Positions 55,262 through 63,367 of a stretch of DNA of 64,000 bases are shown in pieces. Numbering within the stretch: position 1 is the stretch's first letter; every line of letters begins with the position of its first letter. A program made the translations under genes and the position numbers. The notes beneath the pieces are model-generated. The model had not been told where the DNA came from. It ran no database searches and saw nothing but the letters and a program-made list of their open reading frames with translations. The DNA comes from Hyphomicrobium denitrificans ATCC 51888. GTDB lineage: Bacteria; Pseudomonadota; Alphaproteobacteria; Rhizobiales; Hyphomicrobiaceae. The stretch spans positions 3,286,001 through 3,350,000 of the forward strand of contig NC_014313.1 in assembly GCF_000143145.1 (NCBI RefSeq), given 5' to 3'.

Positions 55262-56017
55262 CTAATTCGGGGCCTGTGTCGCGACCAATCGCCAGTTTGG
55301 ATTGCTGAGCGCCTTTGCGGACGAGACGTCCCGGCTGAAAATCCAGATGTCGGTCACATCCTTGATCTTCTGCGCATCGCCCGCGATGACCTCGCCGGCC
55401 TTGTCGCGCGTCGCGGAGATCAGTTCGCTGATGAAGCGCACGGTCAACGCGGCGGTGCCGTTCTTGACTTCGGCGTCGACAATGTCGGCCTTCTTGATGC
55501 CGACGAACTGCTGGTCCAGCACCTCGCCGCGCGCTTCCCGATCCGCGATCGCAGAGCTGAACCCGTCAAAGACGTCCTTGCTCAGCAAATCCTTCAGCAT
55601 GCGGCGATTGCCCTCGGCAAACGCGGACACGATCATTTCGTAGGCGCGGCCGGCACCGGTCACGAAGGATTCCGGATCGAATTCCGGGTCCAGCTTAGCC
55701 ACTTGGAGGAGGCCAGCGGTGACATCGGGATTGCTGACAGGATAGGCATTGATGCGCGTTTCGGCGGACGGTCCTGCTGCTTCGGCGGCAGGCGCGGCCG
55801 GGGCCGCATCGCGATCACGCCGCGGCATCGTGATGACGTCGGCTGAAGGGGCGTCGGCCCCAGCGCGCTGGCTGGCCTCCCGCTCACGGGCGCGCAGACG
55901 CTCGACGCGCTGCTCGTCCTCGTCCGTACGGTGGCCGAGCACGCTTCTCAGCTTGATGATCGCCGCAACCGCCACAATAAGCGCGATCAGCGTGATAAGG
56001 TCAAATTGGCCAGACAT
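55262..56017 (-). CDS. Tim44/TimA domain protein
   Basis: A 251-residue inner-membrane-anchored protein homologous to the C-terminal domain of mitochondrial Tim44. The N-terminal helix (FDLITLIALIVAVAAIIKL, ~3-21) is followed by a charged linker, Pro/Ala-rich (~60-95), then the Tim44-like domain with FVTGAGRAYEMIVSAFAEGNRRMLKDLLSKDVFDGF (~115-150) and VTDIWIFSRDVSSANPNWRLVAT (domain end). The function is unclear in bacteria; it is often linked with membrane or secretion processes. It lies upstream of mltA on the same strand. Confidence 0.9.
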   Translation of the reverse strand: MSGQFDLITLIALIVAVAAIIKLRSVLGHRTDEDEQRVERLRAREREASQRAGADAPSADVITMPRRDRDAAPAAPAAEAAGPSAETRINAYPVSNPDVTAGLLQVAKLDPEFDPESFVTGAGRAYEMIVSAFAEGNRRMLKDLLSKDVFDGFSSAIADREARGEVLDQQFVGIKKADIVDAEVKNGTAALTVRFISELISATRDKAGEVIAGDAQKIKDVTDIWIFSRDVSSAKALSNPNWRLVATQAPN

Positions 56018-56058
56018 TCTTAAGGCTTGAGCCTCCGGTATCGTGGCGGGCTAAAGTG

Positions 56059-56289
56059 TCACGTCGAACTGCCCGAGTACGGCTTCGTATCTAAGGCCTC
56101 GCGGCCGACTTTTGTAGGTTTGACTTTATAACAGTTGTCGAGCGTGAAGTCTCGCAGGGGGACTTTGCTCGGATCTTTTACCCCTTGGCAGCCACTTATG
56201 GCGAATGTGGTGAATAGCGTTGAAAACGCGCAGGTCGCCCCCAGGTCAGACAGTGGTTCGGCCGACCCATCCGCGCTAAGGTGCCGCAA
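56059..56289 (-). CDS. Possible small lipoprotein opposite fxsA (weak)
   Basis: A 76-codon frame contains STLFTTFAISGCQG, which resembles a lipobox (I-S-G-C) at codons ~27-34, then a polar tail with one further Cys. The frame's TTG start at 56289 lies against the start region of the divergent fxsA gene and the required basic n-region is missing, so a shorter start would have to be used. I list it only because the gap 56018-56309 otherwise holds no gene. Confidence 0.2.
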   Translation of the reverse strand: MRHLSADGSAEPLSDLGATCAFSTLFTTFAISGCQGVKDPSKVPLRDFTLDNCYKVKPTKVGREALDTKPYSGSST

Positions 56290-56309
56290 TGTATTGGCGA
56301 GAGCTGATG

Positions 56310-56837
56310 TCTCAACCCTTTAAAATTGCGATCATCCTGCTTTTTGCGGCTTTTCCACTTGTGGAGATCGGCCTGCTCATCCGGCTTGGCCGCATGATCG
56401 GGGTCGGCTGGCTGGCCGTCATCGTCATCGGAACAGCCTTTCTCGGGGCCTACGTGATCCGAAAGGTCGGGCTTTCGGTCTTTGAGCGCGCCTTGTCCCG
56501 GCTCGGTTCGGAGCGCCAAGGCGTTTCCCCACTGTTCGACGGCTTCGTGCAAGTACTGGCCGGCGTGTTGCTGATCTTTCCCGGCGTGATTTCCGATGTG
56601 ATCGGACTGCTGTTGCTTGTGCCCCAGATCCGCAGAGCGCTGATCCGCACCGGCCTGTTGAAACTCGTCACGCTGTTTCACTATCAAGCCGAGGTCGATC
56701 GCGGTTCCTTCCATGCGGCCCACACCGAAGCTCAGGAAGAAACGGACGGACCGGTCATCGAAGGCGAATACGAGCGGCTCAGCGAGAAACCGCTCAGGCA
56801 AGGGCGCTCGGTGCAGCAACGGCGCTATCGCTCGTGA
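56310..56837 (+). CDS. fxsA: FxsA family membrane protein
   Basis: A 175-residue inner-membrane protein with the FxsA pattern: three hydrophobic segments (IAIILLFAAFPLVEIGLLI; GVGWLAVIVIGTAFLGAYVI; GVLLIFPGVISDVIGLLLLVPQIR) and a polar C-terminal tail. In E. coli FxsA relieves F-factor exclusion of phage T7 when overproduced; its normal function is unknown. I chose ATG 56310; ATG 56289 is also possible with AAGGTG upstream. secB follows on the same strand, after 108 bases. Confidence 0.88.
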   Translation, partial: SQPFKIAIILLFAAFPLVEIGLLIRLGRMIGVGWLAVIVIGTAFLGAYVIRKVGLSVFERALSRLGSERQGVSPLFDGFVQVLAGVLLIFPGVISDVIGLLLLVPQIRRALIRTGLLKLVTLFHYQAEVDRGSFHAAHTEAQEETDGPVIEGEYERLSEKPLRQGRSVQQRRYRS

Positions 56838-56945
56838 AATGCGATCCAACGTTTTGTTGACGCGACTGTAAAAGCACGCGTTGCGCGCGTAGGGCCAGCG
56901 TGCTAGCCAGCCGCCTTCGACGGGCGGGAAGCATAAGAGGATAAC

Positions 56946-57452
56946 ATGGCTGAAAACGGTAGCTCAGGAAACGGCTCGGCCGAAGCAGTTGCGGCGGAAG
57001 GCCAGCAGCCGATTCAAGCCAAGATCGTCAGCCAGTACATCAAGGATCTGTCGTTCGAGAACCCGAACTTCCGCAAGCTCATCACGAGCCCGGGCGATCA
57101 GCCGAACCTCAAGGTCGAGGTCAATGTCGGCGCCCAGCGCATCGAAAACGATCTTTTCGAATCGGCGATCGAATTCAAAGCGACGGCGTCGAACAATCTC
57201 GGCACGATTTATGTTCTCGAGACCGTCTATGCAGGCGTTCTGAAAATCGAGAGCATTCCGGAGCAGGCGCTCGAGCCGTTCCTGCTGATCTCCGGCCCGA
57301 CCATGATCTTCCCGTTCCTGCGCCGTCTGGTAGCCGACATCACGCGCGAAGGCGGCTTCCCGCCGCTGCTGCTCGATCCGATCGATTTCGGCGGGCTGTA
57401 TGTGCGCCGCCAGCAGCAGCTCGCGCAGTCTGCGGGAAAGACGGTGGCCTGA
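56946..57452 (+). CDS. secB: Protein-export chaperone SecB
   Basis: Keeps preproteins unfolded and delivers them to SecA. The 168-residue product has the variable polar N-terminus, the core KIVSQYIKDLSFENPNFRKL (~26-45), the YxxVLETVYAGV segment (~90), and the C-terminal LISGPTMIFPFLRRLVADITREGGFPPLLLDPIDFGGLY region (~120-158) for SecA docking. It lies next to fxsA and convergent with dnaQ by 22 bases. This position is standard for Rhizobiales. Confidence 0.97.
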   Translation: MAENGSSGNGSAEAVAAEGQQPIQAKIVSQYIKDLSFENPNFRKLITSPGDQPNLKVEVNVGAQRIENDLFESAIEFKATASNNLGTIYVLETVYAGVLKIESIPEQALEPFLLISGPTMIFPFLRRLVADITREGGFPPLLLDPIDFGGLYVRRQQQLAQSAGKTVA

Positions 57453-57473
57453 GGCCACCGCTTTTTTCAAAAC

Positions 57474-58187
57474 TCAGGACGTAACCGCTCCCCAGAAGCG
57501 GTTCCAGATCGCCTTCGCGCCCATCTTTTCGATGAAGCTGCGATGCGCGACGAGGTCCGCTTCGGTCAGCCGGGACGGCAGCGGTTCGGGCCGTTGCTTC
57601 GCGGCTGCGCGTTTGCCGTTACGGCGTTCGCTGGTCGCCGCGCCACTGCCGATCGTCTGCAGCCCGAACGTCGCCTGACGCTCGCCAAGCAGTTCAACGT
57701 AGACTTCCGCGAGAAGCAGACTGTCGACGATGGCGCCGTGCTTCGTGCGCTGGGAAGTGTCGATGCCGTAACGCTTGCAGAGCGCGTCGAGCGAGTTCGG
57801 ACCGGCCGGATGACGGCGGCGCGCCAAGGCCAGCGTGTCGACGACGCGATCGAAGCTCAGCGGTTTCTCGCCGACAAGACCCAGCTCGTGATTGAGGAAG
57901 TTGACGTCGAACTGAGCGTTGTGAATGACGAGGATGTCGTCGCCGATAAACGCCAGGAAATCGCGATAGACTTCGCGGAACAGCGGCTTGCCGATCAGGA
58001 ATTCGGTCGAGATGCCGTGGACGTTCTGCGCCTCCATCGGCACATTGCGTTCGGGATTGATGAAGCGGTGAAACTCGACGCCTGTCGGGATGCGATTGAT
58101 GATCTCGATGCCGCCGATTTCGATCAGGCGGTCGCCGGTTTTCGGATCGAGACCCGTCGTTTCGGTATCGAGCACGATTTCGCGCAT
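57474..58187 (-). CDS. dnaQ: DNA polymerase III epsilon subunit (proofreading exonuclease)
   Basis: The 3'-5' exonuclease of the replicative polymerase. The 237-residue product has ExoI D-T-E in MREIVLDTETTGLDPKTGD (~7-10), ExoII IHNAQFDVNFLNHEL (~95-109) and ExoIIIe H-G-A-I-V-D-S-L-L-L (~155), all with catalytic acids; the C-terminal part (~190-237) should bind the polymerase. I chose ATG 58187; the frame to 58241 would overlap the coaE stop. Convergent with secB, downstream of coaE. Confidence 0.96.
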   Translation of the reverse strand: MREIVLDTETTGLDPKTGDRLIEIGGIEIINRIPTGVEFHRFINPERNVPMEAQNVHGISTEFLIGKPLFREVYRDFLAFIGDDILVIHNAQFDVNFLNHELGLVGEKPLSFDRVVDTLALARRRHPAGPNSLDALCKRYGIDTSQRTKHGAIVDSLLLAEVYVELLGERQATFGLQTIGSGAATSERRNGKRAAAKQRPEPLPSRLTEADLVAHRSFIEKMGAKAIWNRFWGAVTS

Positions 58188-58228
58188 GAGAACGCTGGTC
58201 TCCCAGGAAAATTCAGTCGCGGCGATTT

Positions 58229-58846
58229 CTAATCGCGCCAATGGCGATCGAAGGCATCGCCGTCGCGGCCTCTCAGCTTATCGATAACGGCATCGATTTG
58301 GCTGTTGCAGCTCTCGACGGTTCCGGCTGTTTCCACAACGAAATCCGCGAGAGCGCGCTTTTTTTCTTCTGAGAGCTGGCGGCTGCGAATTGTCGCGAAT
58401 TTCGATTCCGTCATTCCCGGGCGCGACAGAACACGCGCGCGTTGCGTCGCCTCGTCCGCGCTGACCACCACGATGACGTCGACCGCGCCATAGCCGCCAG
58501 CCTCGAAAAGCAGGGGCACTTCGAGGACGGCGATCGGGGTGCCCTTGGCGTGCTCGGCTTGAATGAAGCGGCGTTCGCCTGCGCGGATTCTCGGATGCAC
58601 GATCCGTTCAAGGTCAGCGAATTTTTCCGGCTTGCCGAGCAGTAGCGCCGACAATTTCGCGCGATCGACTTTGCCGTCCGTTGTCGCGCCGGGAAACGCC
58701 TGCTCGATCTCGTCGGCCAGCGGTCCGGCGTAAAGCCGGTGCACTTCGCGGTCGGCGTCGAAAACGGGAATGCCACGTTCGAGAAACCGCGCGGCGGCCG
58801 TGGATTTTCCCATGCCGATCGAGCCCGTCAGGCCGACGATCAGCAT
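58229..58846 (-). CDS. coaE: Dephospho-CoA kinase
   Basis: Catalyses the last step of coenzyme A synthesis. The 205-residue product has the P-loop GLTGSIGMGKSTAAARF (~5-21), the lid/substrate region FDADREVHRLY (~31-41) and E-V-P-L-L-F-E-A-G (~113-121). Its ATG (58846) lies inside the last codons of aroE (7-base overlap), suggesting translational coupling. The open frame runs to 58918 in aroE sequence but this is rejected. Confidence 0.95.
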   Translation of the reverse strand: MLIVGLTGSIGMGKSTAAARFLERGIPVFDADREVHRLYAGPLADEIEQAFPGATTDGKVDRAKLSALLLGKPEKFADLERIVHPRIRAGERRFIQAEHAKGTPIAVLEVPLLFEAGGYGAVDVIVVVSADEATQRARVLSRPGMTESKFATIRSRQLSEEKKRALADFVVETAGTVESCNSQIDAVIDKLRGRDGDAFDRHWRD

Positions 58847-59676
58847 TTGGCACCGCCGATATCGCGCGCGATGATCTGATAGAGCTCGGACGTAACGACG
58901 GGGCGCACGCCGAACCATTTTTCAAAGCCGGGGACGGCCTGGTGCAGCAACATGCCGAGGCCATCGACACCGATCAGTCCGTTGGCGCGCGCCGTTTGCA
59001 AGAATTCCGTTTCGAGCGGCACGTAAACGAGATCAGCGGCGACGGCACCTGACTGCGCGCGCGTGAACTCGATGCCGACGGAGCCGGCGCCGTTCATGCC
59101 CAACGTCGTCGTGTTGACGATGACGGCAGCTTCCGGGACGTGCTCGTTTCTGTCGTCCCAGGCATGGGCCGAGACGCGCGCGCCGAAATGACGGACAAGG
59201 TCCTGTGCACGATCCAGCGTGCGATTGAAGACGCGAACATCGCCGATACCGGCTTCGAGAAATCCGTAGACGACGGCGCGCGCCGAGCCGCCGGCGCCGA
59301 GGATCAGAACCGGCCCGGCTCGTTTGCGCCAATCGGGCGCGGCGGCATCGAGATTGGCCATGAAGCCGTAGGTATCGGTGTTCGCGCAGGCCAAGCGACC
59401 GCCTTCGAGCCAGAGCGTATTCGCGGCGCTGACGGCGACGGCTGAGAGATCACGAATGGCGGCAAGTGCGAATGCCGTCTCCTTATGCGGGACCGTGACG
59501 TTGCAGCCCGCGAGTCCCAGCGCTTGCAACGACTGCAAAAAGGTTTGCAGATCTTCGGGCTTCACCGGCTCACGCGTATAGGAGCCATCAATCCCGTATT
59601 GCCGCAGCCAGTGATTGTGAATGAGCGGCGAGCGCGAGTGCGCGATCGGCCAGCCGATGACACAGGCGCGCGTCAT
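58840..59676 (-). CDS. aroE: Shikimate dehydrogenase
   Basis: Reduces 3-dehydroshikimate in aromatic amino acid synthesis. The 278-residue protein has the shikimate-site motif GWPIAHSRSPLIHNHWL (~8-24, Ser-x-Ser), Lys66 in VPHKET, the NADP motif LGAGGSARAVVYGFLEAG (~130-147) and the NTTxLGM block (NTTTLGMNG). It is between maf and coaE with 4- and 7-base overlaps, forming a maf-aroE-coaE-dnaQ operon. Confidence 0.96.
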   Translation of the reverse strand: MTRACVIGWPIAHSRSPLIHNHWLRQYGIDGSYTREPVKPEDLQTFLQSLQALGLAGCNVTVPHKETAFALAAIRDLSAVAVSAANTLWLEGGRLACANTDTYGFMANLDAAAPDWRKRAGPVLILGAGGSARAVVYGFLEAGIGDVRVFNRTLDRAQDLVRHFGARVSAHAWDDRNEHVPEAAVIVNTTTLGMNGAGSVGIEFTRAQSGAVAADLVYVPLETEFLQTARANGLIGVDGLGMLLHQAVPGFEKWFGVRPVVTSELYQIIARDIGGAKC

Positions 59677-60284
59677 GCCGTGACCATGCCTTCGTGACGG
59701 AGGCGCGCCAGAAGCTCCAGCAGCGGGATACCGAGGATCGTGAAATAATCGCCGTCGATTTCCTCGAACAGCTGCACGCCCGGACCTTCGATTTCATAGC
59801 AGCCGACGATCTGAAGCGCCCGCTCGCCCATTTTTTCGAGGTAGCAGCCGAGAAATTCGTCGGAGAACGAGCGCATCGTCATCTCGGCCGTCGCGCTTGT
59901 TTGCCAATGGACTTCGCCATTGCGCGCCAGTGCAACCGCCGAGACGAGTTCATGCGTTCGGCCGCGCAGCATCGACAGAATTTCGCGGGCTTCGGCGAGA
60001 TTTTCAGCTTTGGAGAAAAATTTGCCGCCCAGCGTCAGGACCTGATCGGCGCCCACGACGAGAGCATTCGGGTGCTCGATCGAAACGAGGCGGGCTTTTT
60101 CCGCCGCGAGAACGCTGGCGATGTCGCTGCCTTCGACGTTTGCGGTCGCGCCTACGATGGCGTCGCGAATTTTGCCTTCATCGATGTTTGCCGGAATGAC
60201 ATCGAAGATCAGCCCCGTCGCTTCGAGAAGGGTTCGGCGCGCCGCGCTGCCGGACGCCAGAATCAAACGGGTGGCTTCAGGCAC
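59673..60284 (-). CDS. maf: Maf family nucleotide pyrophosphatase
   Basis: Hydrolyses non-canonical or excess nucleoside triphosphates. The 203-residue protein has the N-terminal LILASGSAARRTLLEATGL (~6-24) with the phosphate-binding S-x-S-x-x-R, the GADQVLTL motif (~78-85) with catalytic Asp, and the C-terminal YEIEGPGVQLFEEIDGDYFTILGIPLLELL pattern. It overlaps aroE by 4 bases and starts 8 bases inside the end of the DUF299 gene (60277-60284), so the run is tightly coupled. Confidence 0.95.
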   Translation of the reverse strand: MPEATRLILASGSAARRTLLEATGLIFDVIPANIDEGKIRDAIVGATANVEGSDIASVLAAEKARLVSIEHPNALVVGADQVLTLGGKFFSKAENLAEAREILSMLRGRTHELVSAVALARNGEVHWQTSATAEMTMRSFSDEFLGCYLEKMGERALQIVGCYEIEGPGVQLFEEIDGDYFTILGIPLLELLARLRHEGMVTA

Positions 60285-61128
60285 GAGGTGACTCCGATTC
60301 CGATTTCAAGCCGGATTTGCGATCCTGCAAAAGCTTCAAGATCATTGTCGCGGCTTCTTCGATCGAACGGCGCGTGACGTCGATGATGGGCCAGCTGTAT
60401 TGCGCCGCGAGTTTCCGCGTGTAGGCGATTTCGGCGGAGATCAGATCACGATCGACATAGGATTCGAGATCGCGATCGGCCATCAGCACGGCGCGATTGC
60501 GACGCACGTCGGCGATGCGATCGACGTTGGCGATCAGGCACACGATGAACGCGGAGTGCGGTTCGAGCAGTTGTTCGGGCAACGGCACCTGCGGGACGAG
60601 CGGCAGGTTGGTCGTCTTGTAGCCGCGCTGGGCGAGATAGAGACTGGTCGGCGTTTTCGAAGTGCGCGAAATGCCGAGAAGCACGATATCGGCATCGCTC
60701 AGGTTGTCCGGCAGGCGGCCGTCGTCGTGCGCCATCGTGAAATTCATCGCATCGATGCGGCGGAAATAATCGGCATCGAGCACGTGCTGGCCGGCAACGG
60801 TCGGCGTTTGCGGCGCGCCGAGATAACTCTCGAACACCTGCATGATCGGTTGCAGCACCGCGAGGCATGGAATTTTGAGTTGCTGGCAATGCGTCTCGAG
60901 TTCATCCGCCAGCGCCTTGTTGACCACGGTGTAGAGAACGATGCCCGGTTCCTGCGCAATGTCGCTCAGCACGCGCTTCAGCTGGCGTTGCGTGCGCACA
61001 AGCGGATGCACATGCTCGATGGCGCGTATGTTCTGATACTGGACCGTCGCCGCCTTCGCGATCGCAACCAATGTCTCTCCGGTCGCGTCCGAGACGAGGT
61101 GCATGTGGAACATGCTCGGCAATGCCAT
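60277..61128 (-). CDS. Pyruvate dikinase regulatory-type kinase/pyrophosphorylase (DUF299)
   Basis: A bifunctional ADP-dependent kinase and Pi-dependent pyrophosphorylase that regulates pyruvate phosphate dikinase or PEP synthase by threonine phosphorylation. The 283-residue product begins MFHMHLVSDATGETL and has the P-loop-like LGISRTSKTPTSLYLAQRG (~150-168) typical of DUF299. I chose ATG 61128 (MALPSMFHMHL); ATG 61113 is equally acceptable, and the open frame to 61350 is noncoding. It is the first gene of the maf-aroE-coaE-dnaQ run and lies next to the hemE-side intergenic region. Confidence 0.93.
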   Translation of the reverse strand: MALPSMFHMHLVSDATGETLVAIAKAATVQYQNIRAIEHVHPLVRTQRQLKRVLSDIAQEPGIVLYTVVNKALADELETHCQQLKIPCLAVLQPIMQVFESYLGAPQTPTVAGQHVLDADYFRRIDAMNFTMAHDDGRLPDNLSDADIVLLGISRTSKTPTSLYLAQRGYKTTNLPLVPQVPLPEQLLEPHSAFIVCLIANVDRIADVRRNRAVLMADRDLESYVDRDLISAEIAYTRKLAAQYSWPIIDVTRRSIEEAATMILKLLQDRKSGLKSESESPRA

Positions 61129-61560
61129 CGACGGTGCCTGTCTCTTAAATTGCGAACGGAGCCTGTTTAAAAGTCGGACGTTATGCACGCCAGGGGGCGA
61201 GACGGAGAAGGTTGAGATAACAACCGCCGTTTCACCCACGGCGATACCCACATCTCGGCGAAAACGGAAGAGATTGTTCGACGAAACGTCATCCCTATGG
61301 ACAACCGATCTGTCCAATGCCCATACGCGGGTTGTCAACAAGGTCTGCAATCGTTGCCGATACGCAGGGCATCGACAAGCCGTTGATTAACGTGAGGCTT
61401 ATCGGTCTATTGCTTTGGGAAGCGAAAACACACTATCGATCGTAGGGAGATTGGTTGCGTGTTGGCAGGCTGTTGATCGGCGGAGGATGAAGGACTGATC
61501 CCCGATTACCACGGCGCTAAGAGTCTTAAAAATAACTTTCAAGAAATTCTGGATTTCTAA
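61129..61560. other. Candidate chromosomal origin of replication (oriC) beside hemE
   Basis: The long gap between the DUF299 gene and hemE corresponds to the hemE-side origin region known in Caulobacter and some Rhizobiales. It contains TTGTCAACA (~61331-61340) and TTGTCCATA (reverse strand), each two mismatches from the DnaA box TTATCCACA, and TTAACGTGAGGCTTA (~61387-61401), one change from the CtrA site TTAA-N7-TTAA, plus an AT-rich tract CTTAAAAATAACTTTC (~61523) just before hemE. No clear cluster of perfect DnaA boxes is visible. Confidence 0.4.
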
Positions 61561-61578
61561 GTGAAGGGAAGTGACGTG

Positions 61579-62631
61579 GTGCGTGAGGCAGATGGCGGCG
61601 TTTCAGAACGGCGCTTTCTAAAACCGTTTTCGGGGAAGGCGGTTTCACCGCCACCCGTGTGGCTGATGCGTCAGGCTGGCCGCTATCTTCCCGAATACCG
61701 GCAGGTGCGCGCCGAAGCCGGGAGTTTTCTCAAGCTGTGCTACACGCCGCGCCTCGCGGCCGAGGTCACGCTGCAGCCGATCCGGCGGTTCGGTTTCGAT
61801 GCCGCGATTTTGTTTTCCGATATTCTGGTCGTTCCCGATGCGCTCGGACAGACGGTGCGGTTCGAGGAAGGCGAAGGCCCACGGCTCGATCCGATTCAGA
61901 CGCTTGCTGACCTCGACCGACTCGCCCTATCGAACACCGAGACGAAGTTTTCGCTTGTTTGCGAAACGGTCGAGCGGCTCCGGCGAGAGCTGCCGCGTGA
62001 AACGGCATTGATTGGATTTTGCGGGGCTCCGTGGACGGTTGCGACGTATGTGGCGGAAGGCAGGGGATCGTCCGATCAGAGCGCGGCGCGGCAGTGGGCG
62101 TATCGCGATCCGGATGGGTTCCAGCGGCTCATCGCGCTGCTGACGGATGCGTCGATCGAATACTTGTCGGGTCAGGTGCGTGCTGGCGCCGATGCGCTGC
62201 AGATTTTCGATAGCTGGGCTGGAAGTCTTGCCGAAGATCAATTCCAGCGCTGGGTGATTGCTCCGACGGCGAAGATTGTTCGCGAAGTTCGCGCCCGGCA
62301 TCCGGACGTGCCGATCATCGGATTTCCACGCGGGTCAGCGGCGTTGCTCGACAGCTATCTCGAGGGAACGGGCGTCGACGGTGTGAGCTGCGATACATCG
62401 TGTCCCCTGGGCTTGATGCAGGAGACGGCGCGCAAAGGCCGGGTCGTGCAGGGCAACCTCGATCCGTTGCTGCTGGCGGCCGGCGGCGAAGCTCTCGACA
62501 AGCGCGTCGATGACATCCGCGATGCGATGACCGGGCTGCCGTTCGTATTCAATCTTGGGCACGGGATCGTCCCGCACACGCCACCCGAAAACGTTGCGCG
62601 CCTGGTTGAGCGGTTGCGCAGGAGCCGTTGA
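61579..62631 (+). CDS. hemE: Uroporphyrinogen decarboxylase
   Basis: Removes four acetate carboxyls from uroporphyrinogen III in haem synthesis. The protein (~350 residues) has the N-terminal PVWLMRQAGRYLPEYR (~28-43), the substrate-binding AAILFSDILVVPDALGQTV (~80-98), and GFCGAPWTVATYV with the acidic pocket. Start: GTG 61579 has AAGGGAAG 7 bases upstream; GTG 61561 and 61576 are alternatives. hemJ follows 16 bases after the stop. In many alphaproteobacteria hemE flanks the origin, as here. Confidence 0.95.
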   Translation: MREADGGVSERRFLKPFSGKAVSPPPVWLMRQAGRYLPEYRQVRAEAGSFLKLCYTPRLAAEVTLQPIRRFGFDAAILFSDILVVPDALGQTVRFEEGEGPRLDPIQTLADLDRLALSNTETKFSLVCETVERLRRELPRETALIGFCGAPWTVATYVAEGRGSSDQSAARQWAYRDPDGFQRLIALLTDASIEYLSGQVRAGADALQIFDSWAGSLAEDQFQRWVIAPTAKIVREVRARHPDVPIIGFPRGSAALLDSYLEGTGVDGVSCDTSCPLGLMQETARKGRVVQGNLDPLLLAAGGEALDKRVDDIRDAMTGLPFVFNLGHGIVPHTPPENVARLVERLRRSR

Positions 62632-62647
62632 GACGAAAGGGACTGCG

Positions 62648-63157
62648 ATGACCTCACCGATGGTTCGAGCGGTGCTCTCGCTGGTCATAACGGCGGTCGC
62701 TGCCGGCGTGCTGATCATTGCGGGCAGCGACGCGCTCTATCCGTGGGTCAAGGCTTTCCACGTTATCGCGGTGATCGCGTGGATGGCGGGCATGCTCTAT
62801 CTGCCGCGACTTTTTGTCTACCATGCCGACACGCCGGTCGGTTCCGCTCAGTCCGAGACCTTCAAGGTGATGGAGGGGCGGCTGCTCAACGTCATCACGT
62901 CGCCGGCGATGATCGTCGCCTGGGTGCTGGGCATCTGGCTTGTATGGCAAAGCGGTTATTGGGCGGCGCCCTGGTTCCACGCCAAGCTCACCTGTGTGCT
63001 GCTTCTCTCAGGCGTGCACGGATACCTCTCGGCCGCGACGCGGGCTTTCCGGGAAGACCGCAACACCAAATCGGCCCGGCACTGGCGGATCATCAACGAG
63101 ATTCCGACCGTGCTCATGATCATCATCGTGATCATGGTGATCGTGAAGCCGTTTTGA
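62648..63157 (+). CDS. hemJ: Protoporphyrinogen oxidase HemJ
   Basis: A 169-residue membrane protein with four hydrophobic segments and the HemJ signature KAFHVIAVIAWMAGMLYLPRLFVYH (by position, ~30-55; His33 is the haem-ligand candidate), then WFHAKLTCVLLLSGVHGYLSA and NEIPTVLMIIIVIMVIV. It oxidises protoporphyrinogen IX in bacteria lacking HemG/HemY. It follows hemE on the same strand. Start at ATG 62648. Confidence 0.92.
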   Translation: MTSPMVRAVLSLVITAVAAGVLIIAGSDALYPWVKAFHVIAVIAWMAGMLYLPRLFVYHADTPVGSAQSETFKVMEGRLLNVITSPAMIVAWVLGIWLVWQSGYWAAPWFHAKLTCVLLLSGVHGYLSAATRAFREDRNTKSARHWRIINEIPTVLMIIIVIMVIVKPF

Positions 63158-63269
63158 CACTCTAGGCAGGATCGCGGCGACCTGCTATAAGCGTGCGTCC
63201 TCATATGGATTTTGGCAGACGGCACGTTCTGACGTGGTCATGAAACCCGTTGACGTCCGCAGCATTATG

Positions 63270-63287
63270 ACAGAGCGCCCGCTCTGT
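63270..63287. promoter_or_regulatory. Hairpin in the rho leader
   Basis: ACAGAGCG (63270-63277) and CGCTCTGT (63280-63287) form a perfect 8-bp inverted repeat in the 210-base leader between hemJ and rho. E. coli rho has an autoregulated leader; a similar role here is only inferred. The rest of 63158-63367 shows no gene. Confidence 0.35.
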
Positions 63288-63367
63288 CGCCGTCGGGCCA
63301 TCTCATTCACCTCACCACATCCACGATGCCACCGCCCGAGTGGCGCCCCCCGCGGAGTTCTTTTTCA

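Noticed and set aside
61129..61350. N-terminal extension of the DUF299 protein
   Set aside because: Family proteins begin near MFHxHLVSDATGET, so this part is noncoding and treated as origin-side DNA.
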